Below are positions 22,572-30,526 of a stretch of DNA of 43,623 nt, in pieces. Origin of the DNA: an uncultured Oscillospiraceae bacterium. GTDB lineage: Bacteria; Bacillota; Clostridia; Oscillospirales; Acutalibacteraceae. The position numbers were made by a program, and so were the translations under genes. The first letter of the stretch is position 1, and the number at the start of each line of letters is the position of its first letter. The notes beneath the pieces were generated by a model, which was given only the letters and a program-made list of their open reading frames with translations, was not told where the DNA came from and ran no database searches. The DNA lies in NCBI GenBank assembly GCA_900548545.1, contig URKX01000017.1, forward strand, positions 1 through 43,623. The letters run 5' to 3'.

Positions 22572-23678
22572 TCAATATCCCAGCAGCCGAGGGTTCTTCT
22601 GACGCAAGTCCTCCCAAAAGTCCTCCCAGTCCTCTGGGGACAAGGGGCCGGTAGAGAGGATCTGGTAAGCTTCACCACGCCATCGGTAACGCACGGGGGT
22701 TTCCAAAAGCCCCCCGCGCAGGTAAAAATTTTTCCGCCGCAGGCGCTGGGCCTGGTTGGGAGTGCCCTCTAAGGGCTCCTCAATGTCCACAGCCAAGGGC
22801 CGGGGGACATATCTGCGCCGGAACAACTCCAGCGCCTGGGAACCAAGCCCTCCTCCCCGCAGAGAAGGCTCTACGGCAAAGTAGATAAGATGGGCCATCT
22901 TCCTGGTGAGCAGGGTGCAGCCCAGCCCCACAAACTCCTCCCCCCGCCACAAGGAAAGGACTTCCCCGCTGCCGGTGGAATCCCGCAGCAAGCTTGTCAA
23001 GTTACGGCGTTCGTTCGCTGGGAAGGCGGAATGGTACAAGGCCTGCAGCCGCTCTAGCTCCGGGGAGGCCTCTCGCACCTGCCTCAGGGACAGGGCGCCG
23101 TCCCCAGAGACACGCCTGGCCAAGGCCGCCGCCTGCCGCCCGGCCGTTTCCCAACCCTGCTCCCCCTGGTCGGTACCCTGCCAAAGAGCTATGCCCGCCA
23201 AGCTGGTATTCATCACGGAAAAGGCCCGCTCCAACTGATGGGCGCACACTTCCACGGCAAACCCCTCCTGGGAGCCCATGGTGAGCAGCAGTACAGCATC
23301 CCGGTGTTTTTCGATGGGCGGGCGCATCCCTAGGGAAAAGCGGGCTTCAAAGTACCGCTGGGTGCGGTCCAGCCACGCTTTCAAGGGAGCCGGGAAGGAG
23401 CTGTTGTATACGGGAGAGGCCACCACCAGCAGGTCGCAAGCCCGCAGGGACTTGTCCAGCCCATCCAGGTCGCCGAAGGAGCAGCCCTCCTTTTTGGCGC
23501 AGGCCCGGCACCCGGTGCAGGGATGGGGGGAAAGCTCGTAGAGGGAAACCTCCTCCACAGACCAATCTTTATTCTGATAAAAGCCGGACAGGAAGCTGTC
23601 CAACAGCTTTCGTGTCATGCCATGGCTTCGCGGGGAGCCAAACAGCACAAGCGCTCTTTTCTTAGAAAACAGGGACAT
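22572..23678 (-). CDS. Flavodoxin-like NADPH:FMN reductase fused to a GNAT acetyltransferase
   Basis: A 368-residue two-domain protein. Residues 7-195 form a flavodoxin-like FMN reductase domain: phosphate loop 'FGSPRSHGMTRKLLDSF', Cys54/57/60/66 in 'CTGCRACAKKEGC', and the FMN-site 'ASPVYNSSFPAPLKAWLDR'. Residues about 205-345 form a GNAT domain with 'FAVEPSLRGGGLGSQAL' as the acetyl-CoA motif and 'KNFYLRGGL' late in the fold. The Cys cluster is like that of iron-sulfur flavoproteins but may only bind zinc or form disulfides. The start at 23678 has GGAGGTG six bases upstream. It is 31 bp behind mntP with no terminator between, so the Mn-responsive leader probably controls both. The combined function is unknown. 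Confidence 0.88.
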   Translation of the reverse strand: MSLFSKKRALVLFGSPRSHGMTRKLLDSFLSGFYQNKDWSVEEVSLYELSPHPCTGCRACAKKEGCSFGDLDGLDKSLRACDLLVVASPVYNSSFPAPLKAWLDRTQRYFEARFSLGMRPPIEKHRDAVLLLTMGSQEGFAVEVCAHQLERAFSVMNTSLAGIALWQGTDQGEQGWETAGRQAAALARRVSGDGALSLRQVREASPELERLQALYHSAFPANERRNLTSLLRDSTGSGEVLSLWRGEEFVGLGCTLLTRKMAHLIYFAVEPSLRGGGLGSQALELFRRRYVPRPLAVDIEEPLEGTPNQAQRLRRKNFYLRGGLLETPVRYRWRGEAYQILSTGPLSPEDWEDFWEDLRQKNPRLLGY

Positions 23679-23709
23679 AGGGTCACCTCCAAATAATCGC
23701 GTCTCCGGG

Positions 23710-24273
23710 TCATCCCAGCACACCCAGATGCTCCAACAAGATCTTCAGGCCCAACAGGATCAAAATGACGCCGCCCGCCAGCTCGGCCTTGCTTTTATAC
23801 TTGGCGCCAAACAGGCTGCCCACCTTCACGCCCACCATGGAAAGCAAGAAGGTGATCACGCCGATAAAGCTCACCGCGGCGCCGATGTTCACATCCAAAA
23901 AGGCGAAACCGACCCCCACGGCCAGGGCGTCGATGCTGGTGGCAATGGCCATGGGCAGCATCGCCTTGACGCTGAGGGACGCATCGGGACATTCCTCCTC
24001 CTTGGAAAAGGACTCCCGAACCATATTGCCGCCGATCACTGCCAGCAGGGCAAAGGCGATCCAGTGGTCAATAAAGGTGATCTGGTCTTTAAACTGCACG
24101 CCGACAAAATAGCCAAGCAGGGGCATCAGCGCCTGGAACCCTCCAAACCACAAGCCTACCAAGGCCATCTGCCGCCAGTTCACCTTCCGCAGCGCCAAAC
24201 CCTTGCACACCGCCACGGCAAAGGCATCCATGGAAAGGCCAACAGCCACCAAGAACAGTTCCAACAAACCCAT
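23710..24273 (-). CDS. mntP: Manganese efflux pump MntP
   Basis: MntP exports Mn(2+) across the membrane. The 187 residues hold six hydrophobic segments arranged as two DUF204 halves with the acidic motifs 'GLSMDAFAVAVCKG' (12-25) and 'ATSIDALAVGVGF'. The start at 24273 has GGAGGT about seven bases upstream; a longer reading to 24315 overlaps the riboswitch hairpin. The leader upstream shows a yybP-ykoY-type aptamer, which is classically found upstream of this gene and raises its expression when Mn(2+) is high. It is followed by the flavodoxin-GNAT gene. Confidence 0.96.
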   Translation of the reverse strand: MGLLELFLVAVGLSMDAFAVAVCKGLALRKVNWRQMALVGLWFGGFQALMPLLGYFVGVQFKDQITFIDHWIAFALLAVIGGNMVRESFSKEEECPDASLSVKAMLPMAIATSIDALAVGVGFAFLDVNIGAAVSFIGVITFLLSMVGVKVGSLFGAKYKSKAELAGGVILILLGLKILLEHLGVLG

Positions 24274-24500
24274 CTTTTCTACCTCCAAATTGTTTTTTGG
24301 GGTGTTTCCGCGCATGAAAAAAGACTCGCGGAAAACACCCTATCCTATGAGCGGACAGGCATTTTCCATGAGTCTCGTTTTTTCAGGCAATACCAGATCG
24401 AATGACCAATGTGTTGACATTGCCGCTGCAAGCTTCCGCTCCCAGCAAACTACTCCCCCAGGGAAGGCGCCAAAGGCCAAAACAGACCCGGCACACTGTG
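24274..24500 (-). promoter_or_regulatory. yybP-ykoY-type manganese riboswitch leader of mntP
   Basis: The minus-strand leader carries GGGGAGUAG (24450-24458), GUCAACAC further down and ACGAGAC (to about 24372), all at the positions expected for the yybP-ykoY Mn(2+) aptamer. The aptamer is roughly 24365-24466. Its 3' end overlaps AGACTC-AT-GGAAAA, which can pair with TTTTCC-GC-GAGTCT (24322-24335) to form a terminator followed by TTTTT. The same 3' arm can instead form GGGTGTTTTCCGCG / CGCGGAAACACCC (24299-24340). Metal binding would hold the 5' terminator arm in the aptamer, favouring the antiterminator. The core matches are seen; the switching logic is inference from the family. Confidence 0.82.
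24317..24375 (-). terminator. Riboswitch-controlled terminator in the mntP leader
   Basis: AGACTC and GGAAAA (24362-24375) pair with TTTTCC and GAGTCT (24322-24335) across a two-base internal loop, followed by a T-run at 24317-24321. It competes with the hairpin at 24299-24340. Confidence 0.75.
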
Positions 24501-24506
24501 TTTTGC

Positions 24507-24536
24507 ATTATATCCCAGGGGGCGGCGGTAAGTCAA
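24507..24536 (-). promoter_or_regulatory. Promoter of the riboswitch-mntP unit
   Basis: On the minus strand TTGACT (24531-24536) and TATAAT (24507-24512) are separated by 18 bp. The predicted start near 24500 is just upstream of the aptamer. Confidence 0.8.
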
Positions 24537-24568
24537 GGCAAACTTAGGGAAAGCTCCCACCGCTCCGG

Positions 24569-26833
24569 TCACAGCTTCCAGATATCCCGGTTGTACTCTG
24601 CAACGGAACGGTCGGAGGAGAAATATCCGGCTTTGGCGATGTTGCAGAGCATCTTCTTCGCCCAGGCCAAGCGGTCCTCGTAGTCTTCCAGGGCACGCTC
24701 TTTGACTTGGATATACTCCTTCACGTCCAACAGGGCCATGAACCAATCCTTCCGGGTCATGTCTTTATAGAGGCGGGCCAAATTCTCCGGGTCGCCCAGG
24801 CGCATCACCATGGGGCTGATGATGAAGTCCACCAAGCTGGTGATCTCCTCGTCCTGGCCGTAGTACTCCCAGGGGTGATAGGCTGCCTTGGCGTAGAGGT
24901 CCATCACGGTTTCGCTGGACTGGCCAAAGATATACACGTTCTCCTCCCCCACCAGGTCGTGGATCTCCACGTTGGCGCCGTCCATGGTGCCCAGGGTCAC
25001 GGCGCCGTTGAGCATGAACTTCATGTTCCCGGTGCCGCTGGCCTCTTTGGAGGCAAGGGAGATCTGTTCGGAGATGTCGCAGGCGGGGATCAAATGCTCG
25101 GCCCAGGTGATGTTGTAATTCTCCACCATGTGGACTTTTAGCCAAGGGCTGACCTCCGGGTCGTTGGCGATGATCTCCTGCAGGCAGAGGATCAGGTGGA
25201 TGATGTCCTTGGCGATGATATACGCCGGAGCCGCTTTTGCCCCAAACAGCAGGGTGATGGGCCGCTTGGGCTTGTGTCCCACCTTGATCTGCCGGTATTT
25301 CCAGATAATATACAGGGCGTTCATCTGCTGGCGCTTATACTCGTGGAGGCGTTTGATCTGGATGTCAAAGACGGAGTTTTCGTCCACCTCCACCCCTTCG
25401 GCAGCTTTCAGGTAAGCGCACAGGTCCCGCTTGTTCTGCTGCTTGATCTCCAAAAGTTGCCGCAGGGTGGCTTCGTCATCCCGGAACAGAAGCAGCTTTT
25501 CCAACTGGTTGGCGTCTTTTTTCCAGCCGGGGCCGACCTTCTCGGTGATGAAGGCGGCAAGGGCAGGGTCACAGTGCATCAGCCAGCGGCGGAACGTAAT
25601 GCCGTTTGTCTTGTTGTTAAACTTTTCCGGGTAGGCTTCGGCAAAGGCTTTCAGCTCGGATTTCTCCAGGATCTCCGTGTGGAGGCTGGCCACGCCGTTG
25701 ACCGAGAACCCGTAATGGATATCCATGTGGGCCATGTGCACCAAGTTGTTCTCATCGATGATGGCCAGGGCCTTGTCGGGGTACTTGGCCTTCACCCGTT
25801 TATCCAGTTCCTGGAGAATGGGCACCAAGCCGGGCACGGCCTCTTCCAGATAGTCCAAAGGCCACTTCTCCAACGCCTCCGCCAAAATGGTGTGATTTGT
25901 ATAGGCGCAGGTCTTGCTCACGGTATCGATGGCGTCATCCAGGGACACGCCCTTGGAGGTGAGCAGCCGCACCAGCTCCGGGATCACCATGGAGGGATGG
26001 GTGTCGTTGATCTGGATGACGGCATACTTGTGCAGCTCCCTCAAGGGGTGGCCCTTCTCTTCCAGCTCCTTTACAATCAGCTGGGCGGCGGCGCTGACCA
26101 TGAAGTACTGCTGGTACACCCGCAAAAGCCTGCCGGCACGGTCGCTGTCGTCGGGATAGAGGAACAGGGTCAGGTTGTGGAGGATATCGGTCTTGTCAAA
26201 GTCGATGCCCTCTTTCACAAGGGATTCGTCCACGGTTTCCAAATCAAACAAGTGCAGCTTGTTGACGCCATTTTCATACCCGGAAACAGACAGGTCGTAC
26301 AGCACCGCGGTGGCCTCCCCTTGGGGGAAGGGCACCGGAAAGCGCACGCCGGTTTTCTTCAGCCAGCTTTGGGGAGAAAGCCAGGCATCGGGGCGCTCCT
26401 GCTGCTTGTGGTCTTGGAAATACTGCTTGAACAGGCCAAAATGATAGCAAAGCCCCACGCCGTCCCCAGGCAGGCCCAGAGTGGCGGCGGAGTCCAGATA
26501 GCAAGCAGCCAGGCGGCCCAAACCGCCGTTGCCCAGGGAGGGCTCGTTTTCCTGCTCTTCCACTTGGGACAGGTCTTTGCCAGCCTCGGCCAGGGCCTCT
26601 TTCACCTGGTCGTAGATCCCCAGGTTGATCAGGTTGTTGGACAGCAGTTTGCCCACCAGGAATTCCGCGGAGATGTAGTACAGTTTTTTCTCCCCCTGGA
26701 TCTGCTTGGCCGCTGCCAGCTTTTCCTGGACAAGTTCCAACAGGGCCAGGTAGATCTCCTTGTTGTCCGCTGCCATCAGGCCTTTGGAAAAACGCAGGCC
26801 CACCTTCTGTTCCAGTTCATCACGCATCCGCAT
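24569..26833 (-). CDS. glgP: Glycogen/maltodextrin phosphorylase
   Basis: GlgP phosphorolyses alpha-1,4-glucan to glucose 1-phosphate with PLP as cofactor. The 754 residues fit short bacterial GT35 phosphorylases. 'NEPSLGNGGLGRLAACYLDS' (about 96-115) is the family N-terminal signature. 'QINDTHPSMVIPELVR' lies mid-protein, and the PLP-binding region is 'EASGTGNMKFMLNGAVTLG' with its lysine. The start overlaps the malQ stop by 14 bp, so the pair is translationally coupled. A GGGGGAAA stretch precedes the ATG. The product and MalQ form a glycogen or maltodextrin breakdown unit. Confidence 0.97.
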   Translation of the reverse strand: MRMRDELEQKVGLRFSKGLMAADNKEIYLALLELVQEKLAAAKQIQGEKKLYYISAEFLVGKLLSNNLINLGIYDQVKEALAEAGKDLSQVEEQENEPSLGNGGLGRLAACYLDSAATLGLPGDGVGLCYHFGLFKQYFQDHKQQERPDAWLSPQSWLKKTGVRFPVPFPQGEATAVLYDLSVSGYENGVNKLHLFDLETVDESLVKEGIDFDKTDILHNLTLFLYPDDSDRAGRLLRVYQQYFMVSAAAQLIVKELEEKGHPLRELHKYAVIQINDTHPSMVIPELVRLLTSKGVSLDDAIDTVSKTCAYTNHTILAEALEKWPLDYLEEAVPGLVPILQELDKRVKAKYPDKALAIIDENNLVHMAHMDIHYGFSVNGVASLHTEILEKSELKAFAEAYPEKFNNKTNGITFRRWLMHCDPALAAFITEKVGPGWKKDANQLEKLLLFRDDEATLRQLLEIKQQNKRDLCAYLKAAEGVEVDENSVFDIQIKRLHEYKRQQMNALYIIWKYRQIKVGHKPKRPITLLFGAKAAPAYIIAKDIIHLILCLQEIIANDPEVSPWLKVHMVENYNITWAEHLIPACDISEQISLASKEASGTGNMKFMLNGAVTLGTMDGANVEIHDLVGEENVYIFGQSSETVMDLYAKAAYHPWEYYGQDEEITSLVDFIISPMVMRLGDPENLARLYKDMTRKDWFMALLDVKEYIQVKERALEDYEDRLAWAKKMLCNIAKAGYFSSDRSVAEYNRDIWKL

Positions 26834-28346
26834 GGCTGTTTCCCCCTAACTCCCGGGCGCGGCCGTAAATGGTGGCCAGCCGGGCCATTTTCTTGGCAAG
26901 TTTTTTGGTGGTGCAGTCTTTTGCCATCCGCCACCGCCAGTTGGTCCCCCCCACGGTGGAAGGGGTGTTGATCCGGGCCTCGGACCCCAAGTCCAAGTAA
27001 TCCTGGAAGGGCACGATGGCCAAGTCCGCCACGCTGGAAAGCGCTGCCCGGATAAATGCCCAGTTGCCCTCTTTCAGGTCCTCCAGCCCCAGGTATTCCA
27101 TAGCAAACTCCAGGTCCTCCGGAGAGGCGCAATCCAGCCAGCCCCGGGTGGTGTCGTTGTCGTGGGTGCCCGTGTACACCACACAGTGGTTAGGCAGGTT
27201 GTGGGGCAGGTAGGTGCTCTCTTCACTGGCATTGAAGGCAAATTGCAGCACCTTCATGCCGGGATAGCCGCTGTTCTTCAGCAGCCGGTGTACCGCCGGG
27301 GTGAGCATCCCCAAGTCTTCGGCGATGATGGGGGCATCCCCCACGGTGCTCCGGATGGCCCGGATGAAATCCATCCCAGGGCCTTTGCACCAATGGCCGT
27401 TTTGGGCAGTGGCGTCCCCATAGGGGATGGCATAATAGCTTTCCAAGCCCCGGAAGTGGTCGATGCGCAGCACATCGTACATGGTGAGGTTTGCCTGGAT
27501 GCGCTCCATCCACCAGGCATAGCCGTCCTCTTTCATCACGTCCCAGTTGTAAAGGGGGTTGCCCCACAGCTGGCCGTCCTCGGAAAAGGCGTCCGGCGGG
27601 CAGCCTGCCACCAACGTGGGCAGATTGTTCTCATCCAGCTGGAACAGTTCCGGATGGGCCCATACGTCGGCGCTGTCCATAGCCACGTAAATGGGGGCGT
27701 CGCCAATGATCTTCACGCCCTTTTCATTGGCATATTTTTTCAGGTCGCTCCACTGCTGGAAGAACAGATACTGGGTAAACACATGATAGTCCACCTCCTC
27801 TTTGCAGCGCTTTTTCCACACCTCCAGGGTTTCGGGGTCCCGCATCCGCAGGCCCTCCTCCCACTCCGGCCAGGGGCGGCCGTCCATCTTCTCTTTCAGG
27901 GCCATATAGAGGGCGTAATCCTCCACCCAGAATTTGTTCCGCTTCCGGAAGCGCTCCAGCACACGAAAGTGCTGAAAGTGAGAGAACGCGCGCCGCAGCA
28001 GTTGATCCCTGCCTGCCCGCACTGTATCATAGTCCACATAGGAGGGGTCCTCCCCCCAAGGGGTGCGCTTGCAGCGGCCTTTTTTCAAAAGCCCTGCGTT
28101 GCACAGCTCCTGCAGGTCGATAAAAAGCGGGTTGCCAGCAAAAGCAGAATAGCTTTGGTAGGGGCTATCCCCAAAACTGGTGGGCCCCAAGGGCAGAACT
28201 TGCCAGTAGCGTTGCTTGGCACGGGCGAGAAAATCCACCCATTCCCTGGCAGCCTGGCCAAATGTGCCCACGCCATATTTGGAAGGTAAGCTGCTGACAG
28301 GCAGCAGCACCCCCGCGGCCCGGGTCATCCAGGTTTTCTTCGCCAT
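26820..28346 (-). CDS. malQ: 4-alpha-glucanotransferase
   Basis: MalQ (GH77) transfers alpha-1,4-glucan segments, making longer chains for phosphorylase. The 508 residues are typical of the short amylomaltase type. The N-terminus 'GVLLPVSSLPSKYGVG' and 'YWQVLPLGPTSFGDSPYQSY' are family signatures. The catalytic acids are in 'VLRIDHFRG' (nucleophile), 'IIAEDLG' (acid/base) and 'TGTHDND' (stabiliser). AAGGAG lies eight bases upstream of the ATG. It is the first gene of malQ-glgP and is divergent from recQ. Its leader contains an intrinsic terminator, which suggests regulated read-through. Confidence 0.97.
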   Translation of the reverse strand: MAKKTWMTRAAGVLLPVSSLPSKYGVGTFGQAAREWVDFLARAKQRYWQVLPLGPTSFGDSPYQSYSAFAGNPLFIDLQELCNAGLLKKGRCKRTPWGEDPSYVDYDTVRAGRDQLLRRAFSHFQHFRVLERFRKRNKFWVEDYALYMALKEKMDGRPWPEWEEGLRMRDPETLEVWKKRCKEEVDYHVFTQYLFFQQWSDLKKYANEKGVKIIGDAPIYVAMDSADVWAHPELFQLDENNLPTLVAGCPPDAFSEDGQLWGNPLYNWDVMKEDGYAWWMERIQANLTMYDVLRIDHFRGLESYYAIPYGDATAQNGHWCKGPGMDFIRAIRSTVGDAPIIAEDLGMLTPAVHRLLKNSGYPGMKVLQFAFNASEESTYLPHNLPNHCVVYTGTHDNDTTRGWLDCASPEDLEFAMEYLGLEDLKEGNWAFIRAALSSVADLAIVPFQDYLDLGSEARINTPSTVGGTNWRWRMAKDCTTKKLAKKMARLATIYGRARELGGNSHADA

Positions 28347-28367
28347 AGTGATTGCTCCTTCCCATCG

Positions 28368-28393
28368 AAAAAAGGGGCGGGCTTCCCCGCCCC
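28368..28393 (-). terminator. Intrinsic terminator inside the malQ leader (attenuator candidate)
   Basis: GGGGCGG (28374-28380) pairs with the CCGCCCC arm (28387-28393), followed on the minus strand by TTTTTT (28368-28373). It lies between the malQ promoter (28415-28443) and the malQ RBS. No minus-strand gene ends upstream (recQ is divergent), so it can only act on malQ-glgP transcription. Confidence 0.8.
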
Positions 28394-28414
28394 AGGCAGT
28401 TTGATTCTGGCTTT

Positions 28415-28443
28415 AGTATAGCACCATTAGAAAGCCTCCGCAA
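28415..28443 (-). promoter_or_regulatory. Promoter of malQ-glgP
   Basis: On the minus strand TTGCGG (28438-28443) and TATACT (28415-28420), with an upstream TG extension, are separated by 17 bp. The transcript would start only about 15-20 bases before the leader terminator hairpin. Confidence 0.8.
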
Positions 28444-28535
28444 GAGAAATTTAGCTTAATTTTCTAAAAAAATTAGTATATTTAAAATTAATTTATAAAT
28501 ATAGCATTTGCTTTGTCGTAAAAATCACACTAAGC

Positions 28536-28564
28536 TTTCCTGATCCGCTTTTTTCTGCTATACT
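28536..28564 (+). promoter_or_regulatory. Likely recQ promoter
   Basis: TATACT at 28559-28564, preceded by a TGC extension, is a good extended -10. The -35 at 28536-28541 (TTTCCT) is poor. The preceding 28450-28510 is very AT-rich, unlike the rest of the window, and could act as UP elements for both divergent promoters. Confidence 0.5.
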
Positions 28565-28603
28565 GGGGAATACGGTTATTTTTTGAAAGGAAAAACGCGT
28601 CCT

Positions 28604-30427
28604 ATGCCAACGAAATTTCAGATCTTGGAACAATATTTCGGCTACCCCTCTTTTCGTCCGGGCCAGGAAGAGCTGATCGACGCCCTCCTTTCCGGCAAGG
28701 ACGTTTTGGGGGTCCTGCCCACAGGGGCGGGGAAATCCCTGTGCTACCAGGTGCCCGCTTTGTTGATGGATGGCATCACCTTGGTGGTCTCCCCTCTCAT
28801 CTCCCTAATGAAAGACCAGGTGATGGCCTTGGTGCACAACGGTGTGCGGGGGGCCTATCTCAACAGCTCCCTCACCTGGAACCAATACCGGGCAGCCCTG
28901 CGCAACGCCCGGGCCGGGGTATACAAGATCATCTACGTTGCGCCGGAACGGCTTTTGGCCCCGGAATTTTTGGACTTTGCCAAAAACTCCCCCATCTCCA
29001 TGGTGGCGGTGGACGAGGCCCACTGCCTCTCCCAATGGGGCCAGGACTTCCGCCCCAGCTATCTCTCCATCCCGGAATTTGTAAACAGCCTGCCCAAGCG
29101 CCCGGTGGTTTCCGCCTTTACCGCCACAGCCACCCCAAAAGTGCGGGAGGACATCCTCACCCAGCTGGAATTGCAAGACCCCTGGGTGACGGTCACCAGT
29201 TTTGACCGTCCCAACCTGTACTTTGAGGTGCGCCGCCCCAAGGACAAGCTGGCCGAGGTATTCCAGCTTGTGGAAAGCCGCCGGGATCAAAGCGGCATGG
29301 TCTACTGCGCCACCCGCAAAGGGGTGGAGGATATCTGCCAGGCCCTCCAGGAGAGGGGGGTCGCTGCCACCCGTTACCACGCTGGGCTCCCCGACCAGGA
29401 GCGCCAGCGGAACCAGGAGGACTTCCTCTATGACCGTGCCAAGGTAATGGTAGCCACCAACGCCTTTGGCATGGGGATCGACAAACCCAACGTGCGGTTC
29501 GTGATCCATTATAATATGCCCAAGGACCTGGAAAGCTATTATCAAGAGGCAGGCCGGGCAGGGCGGGACGGCGGCCCGGCTCAGTGCTTCCTACTATACA
29601 GCGGCCAAGACGTGGGCCTCAACCGGTTCCTCTTTTCCCACGGGGACGAAACCCAGTATATTGACGAACACACCCTGGAAGAACTGACCCAGCTTAATGA
29701 GCAGCGGCTGCGGGCCATCACCGGCTACTGCCACACCACCAGCTGCCTGCGGGAGTACCTCCTCCACTACTTTGGGGAGCACGCCCCCACCCAATGCGGC
29801 AACTGCCAAAACTGCCGGGGGGATCTCATCCAAGTGGATATCACCCAGGAGGCCCGGGAGATCGTTTCCTGCGTGCGGTACCTGGGGGAGCGCTTTGGTA
29901 CCACCATGGTGGTGGATGTGCTGCGGGGCAGCAAAAGCGAACGGCTGCTCCGCCAGCGTCTAGACAGGTTGCCTGTGTACGGGAAGCTACAGGCCACCCG
30001 GGAAGAGCACTTGCGTGAGATGGTGAACACCCTGCTGCTCCAGGGGTATCTGGAACAGTCCCAAGGGGAGTATCCGGTTTTGAGCCTAGGCCCCCAGGCA
30101 GACAGGCTCCTGCGGGGACTGGAACCAGTGACCATGCGGGTGCGCCAGCAGGAAGAGGCCCCCAAGGCCAAAGCGGCCCTGGGCGCCCTACCCAAAGGAG
30201 ACCCTGGTCTATTCCAGCAGCTGCAGCTGCTGCGTTCAGAATTTTCCCAGGAACAGAACATCCCCGCCTACGTGGTCTTCTCCAACGCGACCTTGGAAGC
30301 CATGGCGGCTTACCAGCCCGCCACCCCGGCGGAGCTGCTGGGGATCCCCGGCGTGGGGCAGGCCAAACTACAGCGGTTTGGGCCAGCCTTTTTAAAGGCG
30401 ATCCAACAGTGGAAACAGGGGGACTGA
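28604..30427 (+). CDS. recQ: ATP-dependent DNA helicase RecQ
   Basis: RecQ unwinds DNA 3'-5' in recombination and fork repair. The 607 residues are full length. The helicase core has Walker A 'LPTGAGKSLCYQ' (about 40-51), 'VDEAHCLSQWG' (DEAH box plus RecQ motif 0/aromatic loop) and 'RAGRDG' (motif VI). The zinc-binding region follows with 'CGNCQNCRGD', then winged helix and HRDC at the C-terminus (about 530-600), with the helix-hairpin 'LLGIPGVGQAKLQRFG'. The start at 28604 has AAAGGA about 12 bases upstream. It is monocistronic with a clear terminator. Confidence 0.97.
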   Translation: MPTKFQILEQYFGYPSFRPGQEELIDALLSGKDVLGVLPTGAGKSLCYQVPALLMDGITLVVSPLISLMKDQVMALVHNGVRGAYLNSSLTWNQYRAALRNARAGVYKIIYVAPERLLAPEFLDFAKNSPISMVAVDEAHCLSQWGQDFRPSYLSIPEFVNSLPKRPVVSAFTATATPKVREDILTQLELQDPWVTVTSFDRPNLYFEVRRPKDKLAEVFQLVESRRDQSGMVYCATRKGVEDICQALQERGVAATRYHAGLPDQERQRNQEDFLYDRAKVMVATNAFGMGIDKPNVRFVIHYNMPKDLESYYQEAGRAGRDGGPAQCFLLYSGQDVGLNRFLFSHGDETQYIDEHTLEELTQLNEQRLRAITGYCHTTSCLREYLLHYFGEHAPTQCGNCQNCRGDLIQVDITQEAREIVSCVRYLGERFGTTMVVDVLRGSKSERLLRQRLDRLPVYGKLQATREEHLREMVNTLLLQGYLEQSQGEYPVLSLGPQADRLLRGLEPVTMRVRQQEEAPKAKAALGALPKGDPGLFQQLQLLRSEFSQEQNIPAYVVFSNATLEAMAAYQPATPAELLGIPGVGQAKLQRFGPAFLKAIQQWKQGD

Positions 30428-30456
30428 GAAAAAGGCCGTGCCCCACAATAGAAAAG

Positions 30457-30502
30457 CCCCCGGCGACCTTGACGCTCTCCGGGGGTTACATTTTAGTTTT
30501 TT
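30457..30502 (+). terminator. Terminator of recQ
   Basis: CCCCCGG (30457-30463) pairs with CCGGGGG (30479-30485), followed by TTACATTTTAGTTTTTT. Confidence 0.85.
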
Positions 30503-30526
30503 AATTTTTAGAAAGCAGAAAGGGGC

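Noticed and set aside
25196..26971. Plus-strand open frame of 591 codons antisense to glgP
   Set aside because: Shadow of glgP with low-complexity, His/Gly/Leu-rich translation and no RBS.
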